DNA of 64,000 nucleotides from the NCBI RefSeq assembly GCF_001808705.1, contig NZ_KV794309.1:19349-83348 (forward strand), read 5' to 3'. Both the position numbers and the translations under genes were made by a program. Positions 8,913-17,110 of this stretch are shown one piece after another (within the stretch, counting starts at the first letter, position 1; every line of letters begins with the position of its first letter). Source of the stretch: Streptococcus sp. HMSC074B11. Lineage in GTDB: Bacteria > Bacillota > Bacilli > Lactobacillales > Streptococcaceae. The notes under the pieces are model-generated. The model saw only the letters and a list, made by a program, of their open reading frames with translations, was not told where the DNA came from and did not search any database.

Positions 8913-9603
8913 ACGTGTCCTTGTTACAGGGGTTAGCTCAGGGATTGGTTTGGCTCAAGCTCGTCTATTTTTAGAAAAAGGTTATCAGGTTTATGGTGTG
9001 GATCAAGGAGAAAATCCAGTCTTAGATGGTGATTTCCACTTTTTACAACGTGATTTAACCCTTGACTTGGAACCAATTTTTGACTGGTGCCCGCAGGTTG
9101 ATATTCTCTGCAATACGGCTGGAGTTTTGGATGATTACAAACCTTTACTAGAACAATCTGCCCAGGAAATCCAAGAGATTTTTGAAATCAACTATGTGAC
9201 TCCAGTAGAGTTGACCCGCTATTATTTAACGCAAATGCTGGAGAATAAAAAAGGAATCATTATCAATATGTGTTCCATTGCCTCAAGTCTAGCAGGCGGG
9301 GGTGGTCACGCCTATACCTCGTCTAAACACGCCTTGGCAGGATTTACCAAGCAGTTGGCACTAGACTATGCTGAAGCTGGGATTCAGGTCTTTGGCATCG
9401 CTCCTGGTGCAGTTAAGACGGGTATGACCGCAGCTGACTTTGAGCCAGGTGGATTGGCAGATTGGGTTGCTAGTGAAACACCTATCAAACGCTGGATTGA
9501 GCCAGAAGAAGTGGCTGAAGTCAGTCTCTTTTTGGCCAGTGGGAAGGCATCTGCCATGCAAGGGCAAATTATGACAATTGACGGTGGATGGTCTTTGAAG
9601 TAG
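8905..9603 (+). CDS. Short-chain dehydrogenase/reductase
   Basis: An NAD(P)-dependent oxidoreductase of the classical SDR family, 232 residues, FabG-like. The cofactor motif TGVSSGIG (residues about 8-15), the NTAG strand and the catalytic Ser...Tyr-x-x-x-Lys (MCSIAS; YTSSKHAL) are all present, as is the C-terminal IDGGWS. The start codon lies within the DUF2829 gene (8-base overlap). The substrate is unknown; it is unlikely to be the fatty-acid FabG because it is outside a fab cluster. Confidence 0.9.
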   Translation: MTKRVLVTGVSSGIGLAQARLFLEKGYQVYGVDQGENPVLDGDFHFLQRDLTLDLEPIFDWCPQVDILCNTAGVLDDYKPLLEQSAQEIQEIFEINYVTPVELTRYYLTQMLENKKGIIINMCSIASSLAGGGGHAYTSSKHALAGFTKQLALDYAEAGIQVFGIAPGAVKTGMTAADFEPGGLADWVASETPIKRWIEPEEVAEVSLFLASGKASAMQGQIMTIDGGWSLK

Positions 9604-9639
9604 CATAGTTGGTATTCTGTGAATATCTGGAGGTAAGCT

Positions 9640-9975
9640 ATGAAAAGAGATGAGTTTGGATTTGTTTTGCCCAATCTCTACTATCAGTTTTTAACGGACT
9701 GGAAAGAGATTGACCCCTATGAAATTGGAGATACAGGTATCTGTTTGTATGCCAAGGAGGATCTAGAGGAGCGTAATGAGACTTATCAGATTGAGGAAGT
9801 AGAGCCAGATTATTTTATGATTGGACAGGAAGGAGATTTGGCCTACTTTATCAAGAAAAATGCTGATGATTGCATTTATGAAAATGACTTGGGCGCTTTA
9901 GGATCCTTAGAAATGCAAAAAGTAGCTACAAACGTCTATGACTTTATTGATAAGGTATTGGAAGAAGAATTGTAA
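9640..9975 (+). CDS. SUKH/SMI1-KNR4-like putative immunity protein
   Basis: A 111-residue acidic protein with a SUKH-superfamily pattern: LPNLYYQFLTDWKEI at the start, then a GICLYAKEDLEERNE segment, a central YFMIGQEGDLAYFI strand pair and the ending NDLGALGSL. SUKH proteins are known mainly as immunity proteins for secreted polymorphic toxins. AGGTAAG precedes the ATG. It is the first of five tandem small genes of this style, with no toxin gene beside them. Function is inferred from family and context. Confidence 0.7.
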   Translation: MKRDEFGFVLPNLYYQFLTDWKEIDPYEIGDTGICLYAKEDLEERNETYQIEEVEPDYFMIGQEGDLAYFIKKNADDCIYENDLGALGSLEMQKVATNVYDFIDKVLEEEL

Positions 9976-9993
9976 AAAAGGAAGAAATTAATC

Positions 9994-10413
9994 ATGTTTA
10001 GAGTACTAGATGCAGATTCACCGATTTCAAAAGAAGATTTTTTACAATTTGAGGAGATTCTTGGGAAGAAATTACCGGAAGCCATGAAGGATTTTTACCT
10101 TAAGTACAACGGTGGTCAACCCCAAGTAAGGGGTGTCCACGATGAACATCATCTCTTTCCATTCAATTCCTTTGATTCACTTGATGAGATGAGGAAGGCT
10201 CTTACATGGTTTGACGATGAGGCGGTGCCTGCAGGATTTAAGGCAACAGACCTTCTTCATTTCGCCTATGATCCTGGTTCTGGCAACTATGCTCTTTCGC
10301 TAAGGGCAGAGGATTATGGCAAGATTTACTTCTATGTTCTAGAAGAAAAAGCTGAGTTGTATGGGCAATGGCCATCTTTTGAGAATTTTTTGAATTCCTT
10401 TGTTGAAGAGTGA
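9994..10413 (+). CDS. SMI1/KNR4 family (SUKH) putative immunity protein
   Basis: A 139-residue protein with clear SMI1/KNR4 features: SKEDFLQFEEILGKKLPEAMKDFYLKYNGG at the start, followed by the conserved aromatic strand FPFNSFDS and the glycine-rich LLHFAYDPGSGNYALSL. Known family members protect cells from contact-delivered nuclease or deaminase toxins. It follows the previous gene by 18 bases with AGGAAG upstream. No cognate toxin is visible within the window, so it is best read as an orphan immunity gene. Confidence 0.85.
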   Translation: MFRVLDADSPISKEDFLQFEEILGKKLPEAMKDFYLKYNGGQPQVRGVHDEHHLFPFNSFDSLDEMRKALTWFDDEAVPAGFKATDLLHFAYDPGSGNYALSLRAEDYGKIYFYVLEEKAELYGQWPSFENFLNSFVEE

Positions 10414-10431
10414 GACTAAAAAGGAGAAGGG

Positions 10432-10770
10432 ATGCGGAAATACCAAGAACTTTCACTAGAGCAGATAATCGAGCAGGTGCGCGTGAACGAGTATTCTTCA
10501 GATGATTTTTGCCTCTATGGCAAGGAGGATGGAGAACTGGCACTAGATAGGCTCTATTGGGTGTCAGATTATCCGGATGTCGTGGAAGACCGTGATATTT
10601 ACCCTGCTGATGTAGTGGAGCAAGATCTCCAGCTAGTCTACTATGGAGAGCAATTGATTGATGTTCTTTCGGTTGCACTTGAAGAAAAACCAGAGGCTAG
10701 TCCCCAAGACTTGGTCGAGGCTTTAAATTATTATCAGCAGCATGATAGTTTTATGCCCTTTGAACCCTAG
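10432..10770 (+). CDS. DUF7716-like small protein in the immunity array
   Basis: A 112-residue acidic protein beginning MRKYQELSLEQIIEQV, with central tryptophan/aspartate-rich strands (LYWVSDYPDV) and ending in an ALNYYQQHDSF motif. This matches my recollection of the DUF7716 family, commonly found among immunity genes; the assignment is not certain. It has no signal peptide or membrane segment. The gene follows its neighbour by 18 bases with AAAAGGAGAAGG as ribosome binding site, so it belongs to the same transcript. Confidence 0.6.
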   Translation: MRKYQELSLEQIIEQVRVNEYSSDDFCLYGKEDGELALDRLYWVSDYPDVVEDRDIYPADVVEQDLQLVYYGEQLIDVLSVALEEKPEASPQDLVEALNYYQQHDSFMPFEP

Positions 10771-10823
10771 TTACAAAGCTAGAATGTTGCAGTTCCATTG
10801 ACAATAAAAAAAGGAGTTAAGAA

Positions 10824-11195
10824 ATGATAGATTACGAAAACATAAATGAAAAAATTGCCCCTTTTAGCCTGCTTGTATATGATGAGGATCCTAAAAATGT
10901 TCGAGGGTCGCTCATTTATTACCCTGATGGAGAATACAGACAGGAAGTGTTTGACACTCGAGAAGACGAAGGGTTCGAAGGAAATGGCTACGATTGGGCA
11001 TCGCTAGCTTTGGTATTTTTGGAGGAAAAAATGCCTGAATTAAGCGATGCTATTGACTTTGATCCTGAAGGAAGTATGTTTTGTGCCTATTCTTCCAAGG
11101 TGGACGCCTTGGCTAAATTCGCTTTAGGATTTAAAGAATTTTGTGATGATATCGAATCTATGAAAGACTTGTTCAGTAGAGCAGAGTTGGATTAG
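10824..11195 (+). CDS. Imm51-like putative immunity protein
   Basis: A 123-residue acidic protein. The segment EGFEGNGYDWASLALVFLEEKMP, then IDFDPEGSMFCAYSS, then the C-terminal DLFSRAEL match the immunity protein 51 family as I know it. Members protect against polymorphic toxins, whose type is not predictable from this sequence. AAAAAGGAG precedes the ATG. It is separated from the previous gene by 53 bases without a terminator. Confidence 0.72.
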   Translation: MIDYENINEKIAPFSLLVYDEDPKNVRGSLIYYPDGEYRQEVFDTREDEGFEGNGYDWASLALVFLEEKMPELSDAIDFDPEGSMFCAYSSKVDALAKFALGFKEFCDDIESMKDLFSRAELD

Positions 11196-11246
11196 TTGAC
11201 TAAAATCTCTTTAAATTATTTTAAAAAAGAATAGAAAGGATTTCAG

Positions 11247-11852
11247 ATGAAGCTATCAGAAGTAGTTGAGCTAGTGGAAAATCATCCAGACCTACATCCC
11301 TATTTAGATAAAATATTAAAAAAGAATAAGAAGACCCAAGTTAGTTATCTCGAATCACTGAATCATCTGGCCTATTTACTTTATCTGGATGGTCAAGAGG
11401 AAATGGCTAAGGAATTATTAGATCGTATCATACAAGTTCCATTTGAAGGGAATTATAACACTTGGACCTTTGTTGATAGCTCTCTGGGTTTATTGGCCTA
11501 TCTGGAAAGAGAAAAAGAAAATCAGGTATTCGTCTATAAAAAACTCCTTTTATCTCCATTAGAACAAGGGGAGAAATCAACTCAAAAAATAAGAAGGAGA
11601 GTTCATCAGAGATTTTTGAATGGTGATAGCTTGGAGCAAAAGCTCGCAAAAATCAAGCAAGCTTCAAGTCCTGAATCAGAAATGGAACGTCGTCTGCTAT
11701 ACCTGACTGATTTATTAAAAATTCACCTCTTTATTGCTGATTCAACTTGTGAAGAGACAGATATTCAGACAAAAATCGAAGAGAATATGGAGATACTAAA
11801 GAAGTATATCAAGGAGCATGAAATCTATAGCCTCTTTCCTTTTAAGGGATAA
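11247..11852 (+). CDS. Hypothetical helical protein in the immunity array (DUF6707-like)
   Basis: A 201-residue, mostly alpha-helical cytoplasmic protein. It begins MKLSEVVELVENHPDLHPYL, with TPR-like helical pairs (YLESLNHLAYLLYLDGQEEMAKELLDRI). I associate this pattern with DUF6707, a family of unknown function seen among immunity genes; confidence in the name is moderate. AGAAAGGATTTCAG precedes the ATG. It closes the run of five small genes starting at 9640. No catalytic motif is visible. Confidence 0.6.
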   Translation: MKLSEVVELVENHPDLHPYLDKILKKNKKTQVSYLESLNHLAYLLYLDGQEEMAKELLDRIIQVPFEGNYNTWTFVDSSLGLLAYLEREKENQVFVYKKLLLSPLEQGEKSTQKIRRRVHQRFLNGDSLEQKLAKIKQASSPESEMERRLLYLTDLLKIHLFIADSTCEETDIQTKIEENMEILKKYIKEHEIYSLFPFKG

Positions 11853-11891
11853 GGTAAGTTATTGATCTTGGATTGTTAGAAAGAGTGGAAA

Positions 11892-12392
11892 ATGGAAATC
11901 AAAAATCACTTTGGTGTATACGGAATCTGTCTTCAAGACGGGAAATTGCTTTGCATTGAGAAAACGAGAGGGCCTTATCAGCATCGTTTTGATTTACCTG
12001 GTGGTAGTCAGGAACTCGGTGAGGGGTTGACAGAAACCCTCAAGAGAGAAGTTCTGGAAGAGACAGGATATACACTTAACAGTTACTCAAATCCTAGGGT
12101 TTATGACGTACTGGTTCAAGAAGAGGGGAAAGATTTCGCTGTACATCATATCATGGCATTTTATGATATTGTACTTGATTTAGAACGTTCTCAAAAATCC
12201 CTTCCTCAGGAGGTTCTTGATGGAAGCAATGATTCAGCAAAGGCAATTTGGCTTCCTCTTGAGCAGATTACCGAAGAAAATGCCTCTCCCTTAGTATTAA
12301 AGGCTAAGGCAGAGTTACGAGGATTTCCAGAATTGGACAAGACCTCTTACATGAATTGGAAGGTGAAAGATGAGAAACCAACTGGCTCTTAG
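11892..12392 (+). CDS. Nudix hydrolase
   Basis: A 166-residue pyrophosphohydrolase of the Nudix superfamily, acting on some nucleoside diphosphate linked to another group. The Nudix box is complete: GGSQELGEGLTETLKREV... with REVLEETGY providing the metal-binding glutamates (residues about 39-61). The substrate cannot be predicted. The 3' end overlaps the next gene by 23 bases, indicating coupled expression with the PEP-utilising-like protein. Confidence 0.88.
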   Translation: MEIKNHFGVYGICLQDGKLLCIEKTRGPYQHRFDLPGGSQELGEGLTETLKREVLEETGYTLNSYSNPRVYDVLVQEEGKDFAVHHIMAFYDIVLDLERSQKSLPQEVLDGSNDSAKAIWLPLEQITEENASPLVLKAKAELRGFPELDKTSYMNWKVKDEKPTGS

Positions 12393-13218
12393 TGGAGAAC
12401 AAATTGTTGAAAAGGTTTATCCTCAACTATTTCACCATATCGGTATGATTCGTGGCGAATACTTGTTGAGAGAGCTCAATCAAAACATCCTGTTAGCAAG
12501 TTGTCAGCAATTTGTAAAAGATTATCTAGACACTATTTGCCATTTATACTCAGATGAAGAAGTCTGGTATCGCTTTTCAGAGTTAACAAATGCAGAAGCA
12601 AATAGTCTAGACGGGACTAAAGAGTATTTTGACGAACGCCACCCCTTATTTGGATATAGAGGAACTAGGCGTTTACTGGCGTGTTTGGATGAATTTCAGG
12701 CTGAGGCACATGTCGTTACAGAAGTTTATCAAACCAATACCAATCTGTCTCTTATTTTTCCTTTTGTCAATGACGCTGAACAGTTAAAACAAGCTATTAG
12801 AGTATTGCGCCAGCATGGTTTTACCGGGAAAGTCGGCACGATGGTTGAATTACCGTCAGCGTATTTTGACTTGGATAGAATACTGGAAATTGGCATTTCA
12901 AAGATTGTAGTGGGAATGAATGATTTGACTTCTTTTGTTTTTGCAACTGTGAGAAATAGTCAATGGCATGATATGGAAAGTCCCATTATGTTAGAAATGC
13001 TGAGACAGATGCAGGATAAAGCAAGGATGAAAAAGATAGATTTCGCTGTAGCAGGTTATCTGAATCCTTCTTTCATACAAAAAATGAATCAGATGGGGAT
13101 TGAGTGCATTATCCATTACAGTTCTATTCCGGAGATTTTTAATTTAGAGATTGACCATCCAGATCATCTCAAACGTGTAAAAGAAGAAAGTAAAAAAATA
13201 CAAAGGAGCAACCTATGA
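12370..13218 (+). CDS. Stand-alone PEP-utilising enzyme TIM-barrel domain protein
   Basis: A 282-residue protein resembling only the C-terminal PEP-binding barrel of PEP synthase, PPDK and PTS enzyme I. Conserved pieces are FGYRGTR (residues 94-100), GTMVELPSA (metal-ligand Glu160) and VGMNDLTSF (Asn184-Asp185). The catalytic Cys-Gly-Glu found in the full enzymes is replaced by Ala-Gly-Tyr (228-230), and there are no phosphohistidine or ATP-grasp domains. It may therefore bind PEP or pyruvate without full catalysis. Starts inside the Nudix gene and its stop overlaps the ASCH gene start. Confidence 0.8.
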   Translation: MRNQLALSGEQIVEKVYPQLFHHIGMIRGEYLLRELNQNILLASCQQFVKDYLDTICHLYSDEEVWYRFSELTNAEANSLDGTKEYFDERHPLFGYRGTRRLLACLDEFQAEAHVVTEVYQTNTNLSLIFPFVNDAEQLKQAIRVLRQHGFTGKVGTMVELPSAYFDLDRILEIGISKIVVGMNDLTSFVFATVRNSQWHDMESPIMLEMLRQMQDKARMKKIDFAVAGYLNPSFIQKMNQMGIECIIHYSSIPEIFNLEIDHPDHLKRVKEESKKIQRSNL

Positions 13219-13655
13219 CACCTCAAGAAATGTGGAATGTCTACAAGAAAATCAATCCCTTGATCGGAGATGAAATCGACGCTTGGGCTTTTGGAGTAGA
13301 AGCCGATCTCTTGGCAGGCTTGGTTTTAAAAGGTGAAAAGACGGCAACCGCCTCAGCTTACGACCTTTACGCAGTAGAGGATGAACCTCTTCCACGAGAA
13401 GGGACCTTTGATGTCATTTTGGACAGTCAAAATCGGGCTATCTGCATTATCGAAATTACAAAGGTTTCCGTTCAGCCTTTTCATCAAGTGTCAGCTGATC
13501 ATGCCTTCAAAGAAGGGGAAGGTGACAAATCTCTCGCCTATTGGCGTCAGGTTCATGAAGACTTTTTCAAAGACTGGTTAGGAGAAGCAGGTCTGACTTT
13601 TACACCTGACAGCAAGGTTGTTTTGGAAGAATTTCGCAAGGTCTACCCTTTGTAG
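13215..13655 (+). CDS. ASCH domain protein
   Basis: A 146-residue protein of the YhfF-like ASCH family. It has a conserved GEKTATASAY segment near residue 40, a strand ending in CIIEITKV, then the helix EGEGDKSLAYWRQVHEDFF. ASCH domains share the PUA-like fold and are thought to bind RNA; some hydrolyse modified nucleosides. ATG at 13215 overlaps the previous stop by 4 bases and follows AAAGGAGC. Third gene of the Nudix-PEP-ASCH group. Confidence 0.85.
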   Translation: MTPQEMWNVYKKINPLIGDEIDAWAFGVEADLLAGLVLKGEKTATASAYDLYAVEDEPLPREGTFDVILDSQNRAICIIEITKVSVQPFHQVSADHAFKEGEGDKSLAYWRQVHEDFFKDWLGEAGLTFTPDSKVVLEEFRKVYPL

Positions 13656-13716
13656 ACTATTAGAAGGAAGAAAGTTATGGAAATCACTGTCCAAAGCTTT
13701 TTTCTGACTTAAAATA

Positions 13717-13725
13717 TGATAAAAT
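13717..13725 (+). promoter_or_regulatory. pepN extended -10 promoter
   Basis: TGA-TAAAAT (13717-13725) lies about 50 bases before the pepN start, in the gap after the ASCH gene. No strong -35. Confidence 0.45.
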
Positions 13726-13777
13726 AGGTATGTTTGAACTAGAGCATTTGCTCAGAAATATAGAATAGGAGAAAATG

Positions 13778-16324
13778 ATGCAAGCAGTAGAACATTATAT
13801 CGATACATTTGTTCCTGAACATTATGATTTGTTTTTAGACTTGAGTCGTGAGACTAAGACGTTTTCAGGAAAAGTAACCATTACTGGTCAAGCTAAAAGT
13901 GACCGTATTTCCCTCCACCAAAAAGACTTGGAAATCGCTTCAGTTGAAGTTGCAGGTCAAGATCGTCCATTTACAGTTGATAATGAAAACGAAGCTCTTC
14001 ATATCGAATTGGCTGAGGCTGGTCAAGTTGAATTGGTTCTTGCCTTTTCTGGTAAAATCACAGATAACATGACAGGGATTTATCCTTCATACTACACAGT
14101 TGATGGTGTCAAGAAGGAAGTCTTGTCAACACAATTCGAGAGCCACTTTGCTCGTGAAGCCTTCCCATGTGTGGATGAGCCAGAAGCCAAAGCAACCTTT
14201 GACCTAGCTCTTCGATTTGACCAAGCGGAAGGCGAACTTGCCTTGTCTAACATGCCAGAGATTGACGTTGAAAACCGCAAGGAAACTGGTATCTGGAAAT
14301 TTGAAACAACTCCACGTATGTCTTCGTACTTGCTGGCTTTCGTTGCTGGTGATTTGCAAGGGGTAACTGCTAAAACTAAAAACGGTACGCTGGTAGGTGT
14401 CTACTCAACAAAGGCACATCCACTTTCAAACCTTGATTTCTCACTAGATATCGCTGTTCGCTCAATCGAGTTTTACGAAGACTACTATGGGGTTAAATAC
14501 CCAATTCCTCAATCTCTCCACATCGCCCTTCCTGACTTCTCAGCAGGTGCTATGGAAAACTGGGGTCTGGTAACTTATCGTGAAGTTTACTTGGTTGTGG
14601 ATGAAAACTCAACCTTTGCCAGCCGTCAACAAGTTGCTCTAGTCATTGCCCATGAGCTTGCTCACCAATGGTTCGGTAACCTAGTAACTATGAAATGGTG
14701 GGATGACCTCTGGCTCAATGAAAGTTTCGCTAACATGATGGAATATGTCTGTGTGGATGCCATCGAACCAAGCTGGAATATTTTTGAGGACTTCCAAACA
14801 GGTGGAGTACCTCTTGCTCTTGAACGCGATGCGACGGATGGTGTTCAATCTGTTCACGTTGAAGTCAAACACCCAGATGAAATCAATACGCTCTTTGATG
14901 GAGCTATCGTCTATGCCAAAGGTAGCCGCCTTATGCACATGCTTCGTCGTTGGCTAGGAGATGCTGATTTTGCTAAAGGATTGCACGCTTACTTTGAAAA
15001 GCATCAATACGGAAACACCATTGGTCGTGACCTTTGGGATGCCCTTGGTCAAGCATCAGGCCGTGATGTGGCAGCCTTCATGGATTCTTGGTTGGAGCAA
15101 CCTGGTTATCCAGTCCTTACTGCTACAGTTGAAAATGATGTGTTGAAGATTTCACAAAAACAATTCTTTATCGGTGAGCACGAAGACAAGAACCGTCTTT
15201 GGGTAGTGCCCCTTAACAGTAATTGGAAAGGAGTACCAGATACTCTCGAAACTGAAAGTATCGAAATCCCTGGCTATGCAGCACTTCTTGCTGAAAACAA
15301 GACAGCCCTTCGTCTTAACACTGAAAATACAGCCCACTACATTACTGACTATCAAGGTCAATTACTTGATGCTGTGCTTGCAGACCTAGTAGAACTTGAT
15401 AACACAAGTAAACTTCAAATCGTCCAAGAACGTCGTTTACTTGCTGAAGCAGGGCACATTTCGTACGCAGACTTGCTTCCAGTAGTGGATCAATTGGCTA
15501 AAGAAGAATCTTATCTTGTTGTTTCAGCAGTTTCACAAGTTATCGGAGCGCTTGATCGCTTTATCGATGAAGGAACTGAGACAGAAAAAGCCTTTAAAAC
15601 CCTTATTGCTAAACTGGCTCGTTATAACTATGACCGTCTTGGCTTTGAAGCTAAAGAGGGTGAATCTGATGAAGATGAATTGGTTCGTCAATTGACAATT
15701 TCCATGATGATTCGTTCAAATGACGAGGAAGCCAGTCAAGTTGCTAGCCAAATTTTCGCAGCCCACAAGGATAATCTTTCAGGACTTCCAGCAGCTATTC
15801 GTTCACAAGTTCTCATCAATGAAATGAAACACCATGAGACTAAGGAATTGGTCGCAACTTATCTCGATCTTTATACTCATGCGACAGATGCCGCCTTTAA
15901 ACGCCAATTGGCAGCTGCTCTTGCCTACAGTACAGATGCGGATAATATCCAAACCTTGATTGCTTCTTGGAAGGACAAATTTGTGGTAAAACCACAAGAC
16001 TTATCAGCTTGGTACTTCCAGTTCTTAGGTCATCAAGCAACCCAGGAAACAGCGTGGTCTTGGGCGCGTGAAAACTGGGCTTGGATTAAGGCGGCCCTTG
16101 GAGGAGATATGAGCTTTGATAGCTTTGTTATCCTTCCTGCCCATGTATTCAAGACAGAGCAACGCTTGGCGGAATACAAGGAATTCTTTGAGCCACAACT
16201 TTCTGACCTAGCTCTTAGCCGTAACATCGGTATGGGAATCAAGGAAATTGCAGCTCGCGTTGAATTGATTAAGTGTGAAAAAGCAGCAGTTGAAGCAGTT
16301 GTTGCTCAATATGGAAATGCTTAA
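13778..16324 (+). CDS. pepN: Aminopeptidase N (lysyl aminopeptidase)
   Basis: A cytoplasmic zinc M1-family exopeptidase that removes N-terminal residues from imported peptides. It has 848 residues. The substrate-recognition motif GAMENWG (about residue 255) and the zinc site HELAHQWFGNLVT followed by WLNESFA (second Glu ligand) are intact. An M1 beta N-terminal domain precedes these, and a helical ERAP1-like C-terminal domain follows. Two ATGs are adjacent (13775 and 13778); the second matches the usual MQAVEH start, and GGAGAAA lies upstream. Monocistronic with a strong terminator, directly upstream of ciaRH as in pneumococci. Confidence 0.96.
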   Translation: MQAVEHYIDTFVPEHYDLFLDLSRETKTFSGKVTITGQAKSDRISLHQKDLEIASVEVAGQDRPFTVDNENEALHIELAEAGQVELVLAFSGKITDNMTGIYPSYYTVDGVKKEVLSTQFESHFAREAFPCVDEPEAKATFDLALRFDQAEGELALSNMPEIDVENRKETGIWKFETTPRMSSYLLAFVAGDLQGVTAKTKNGTLVGVYSTKAHPLSNLDFSLDIAVRSIEFYEDYYGVKYPIPQSLHIALPDFSAGAMENWGLVTYREVYLVVDENSTFASRQQVALVIAHELAHQWFGNLVTMKWWDDLWLNESFANMMEYVCVDAIEPSWNIFEDFQTGGVPLALERDATDGVQSVHVEVKHPDEINTLFDGAIVYAKGSRLMHMLRRWLGDADFAKGLHAYFEKHQYGNTIGRDLWDALGQASGRDVAAFMDSWLEQPGYPVLTATVENDVLKISQKQFFIGEHEDKNRLWVVPLNSNWKGVPDTLETESIEIPGYAALLAENKTALRLNTENTAHYITDYQGQLLDAVLADLVELDNTSKLQIVQERRLLAEAGHISYADLLPVVDQLAKEESYLVVSAVSQVIGALDRFIDEGTETEKAFKTLIAKLARYNYDRLGFEAKEGESDEDELVRQLTISMMIRSNDEEASQVASQIFAAHKDNLSGLPAAIRSQVLINEMKHHETKELVATYLDLYTHATDAAFKRQLAAALAYSTDADNIQTLIASWKDKFVVKPQDLSAWYFQFLGHQATQETAWSWARENWAWIKAALGGDMSFDSFVILPAHVFKTEQRLAEYKEFFEPQLSDLALSRNIGMGIKEIAARVELIKCEKAAVEAVVAQYGNA

Positions 16325-16349
16325 AATTCAAAGGTTATAAAAGCTATAA

Positions 16350-16395
16350 AAACTCAACTTTCTCTTGGAAAAACAAGGGAAGTTGAGTTTTTTTT
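16350..16395 (+). terminator. pepN terminator
   Basis: Long stem AACTCAACTTTCTCTTG / CAAGGGAAGTTGAGTT, then eight or more Ts. The T-run leads straight into the CiaR site of the next promoter. Confidence 0.88.
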
Positions 16396-16414
16396 AAGAT
16401 ATTTTTGCTATAAT
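16393..16414 (+). promoter_or_regulatory. ciaRH promoter with degenerate CiaR repeat
   Basis: TTTAAG (16393-16398), five bases, then TTTGCT (16404-16409) resembles the known CiaR direct repeat TTTAAG-N5-TTTAAG with a weak second half. The second half overlaps the extended -10 TGC-TATAAT (16406-16414). Another TATAAT follows at 16418-16423. This arrangement fits autoregulation. Confidence 0.6.
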
Positions 16415-16438
16415 AGGTATAATAAGGAGGAATTTTTG

Positions 16439-17110
16439 ATGATCAAAATTCTATTAGTGGAAGATGACCTAGGCCTATCAAATTCAGTCTTTGATTTTTT
16501 GGATGATTTTGCGGATGTCATGCAGGTTTTTGATGGCGAAGAAGGTCTTTATGAGGCCGAAAGTGGTGTTTATGACTTGATTTTATTGGACTTGATGTTA
16601 CCTGAGAAAAATGGGTTCCAAGTTTTAAAAGAATTGCGTGAAAAAGGGATTTCGACTCCTGTTCTGATCATGACAGCCAAGGAAAGTCTTGATGATAAGG
16701 GACATGGATTTGAGCTTGGGGCAGATGATTATCTAACAAAACCATTTTATCTAGAAGAGCTCAAGATGCGTATCCAAGCACTGCTCAAACGTTCTGGTAA
16801 GTTCAATGAAAATACCCTTTCCTATGGTGATTTGACTGTCAATCTCTCTACTAATGAGGTTAAAGTCAATGAGACTGCTGTTGAATTATTGGGTAAAGAA
16901 TTTGATATCTTGGTTTATTTCCTCCAAAATCAAAATGTAATCTTACCCAAAACCCAGATTTTTGACCGTTTGTGGGGATTTGACAGTGACACAACCATCT
17001 CCGTGGTAGAAGTCTATGTATCAAAAGTTCGTAAGAAATTAAAGGGCTCAGTCTTTGCTGAAAACCTCCAGACCTTGCGTAGTGTTGGGTATATTTTAAA
17101 ACATGTTTAA
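16439..17110 (+). CDS. ciaR: Response regulator CiaR
   Basis: The DNA-binding response regulator of the CiaRH system, which in pneumococci controls small csRNAs, htrA, competence and beta-lactam tolerance. It has 223 residues: a receiver domain with the acidic pocket VEDD, phospho-acceptor Asp51 (LILLDLMLP), the conserved Thr in IMTAKES and Lys in LTKPF; then an OmpR/PhoB winged helix ([28 protein letters not shown]). ATG at 16439 follows AAGGAGG at ideal spacing; an in-frame TTG three bases earlier is not needed. The ciaH start overlaps its end by 8 bases. Confidence 0.97.
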   Translation: MIKILLVEDDLGLSNSVFDFLDDFADVMQVFDGEEGLYEAESGVYDLILLDLMLPEKNGFQVLKELREKGISTPVLIMTAKESLDDKGHGFELGADDYLTKPFYLEELKMRIQALLKRSGKFNENTLSYGDLTVNLSTNEVKVNETAVELLGKEFDILVYFLQNQNVILPKTQIFDRLWGFDSDTTISVVEVYVSKVRKKLKGSVFAENLQTLRSVGYILKHV

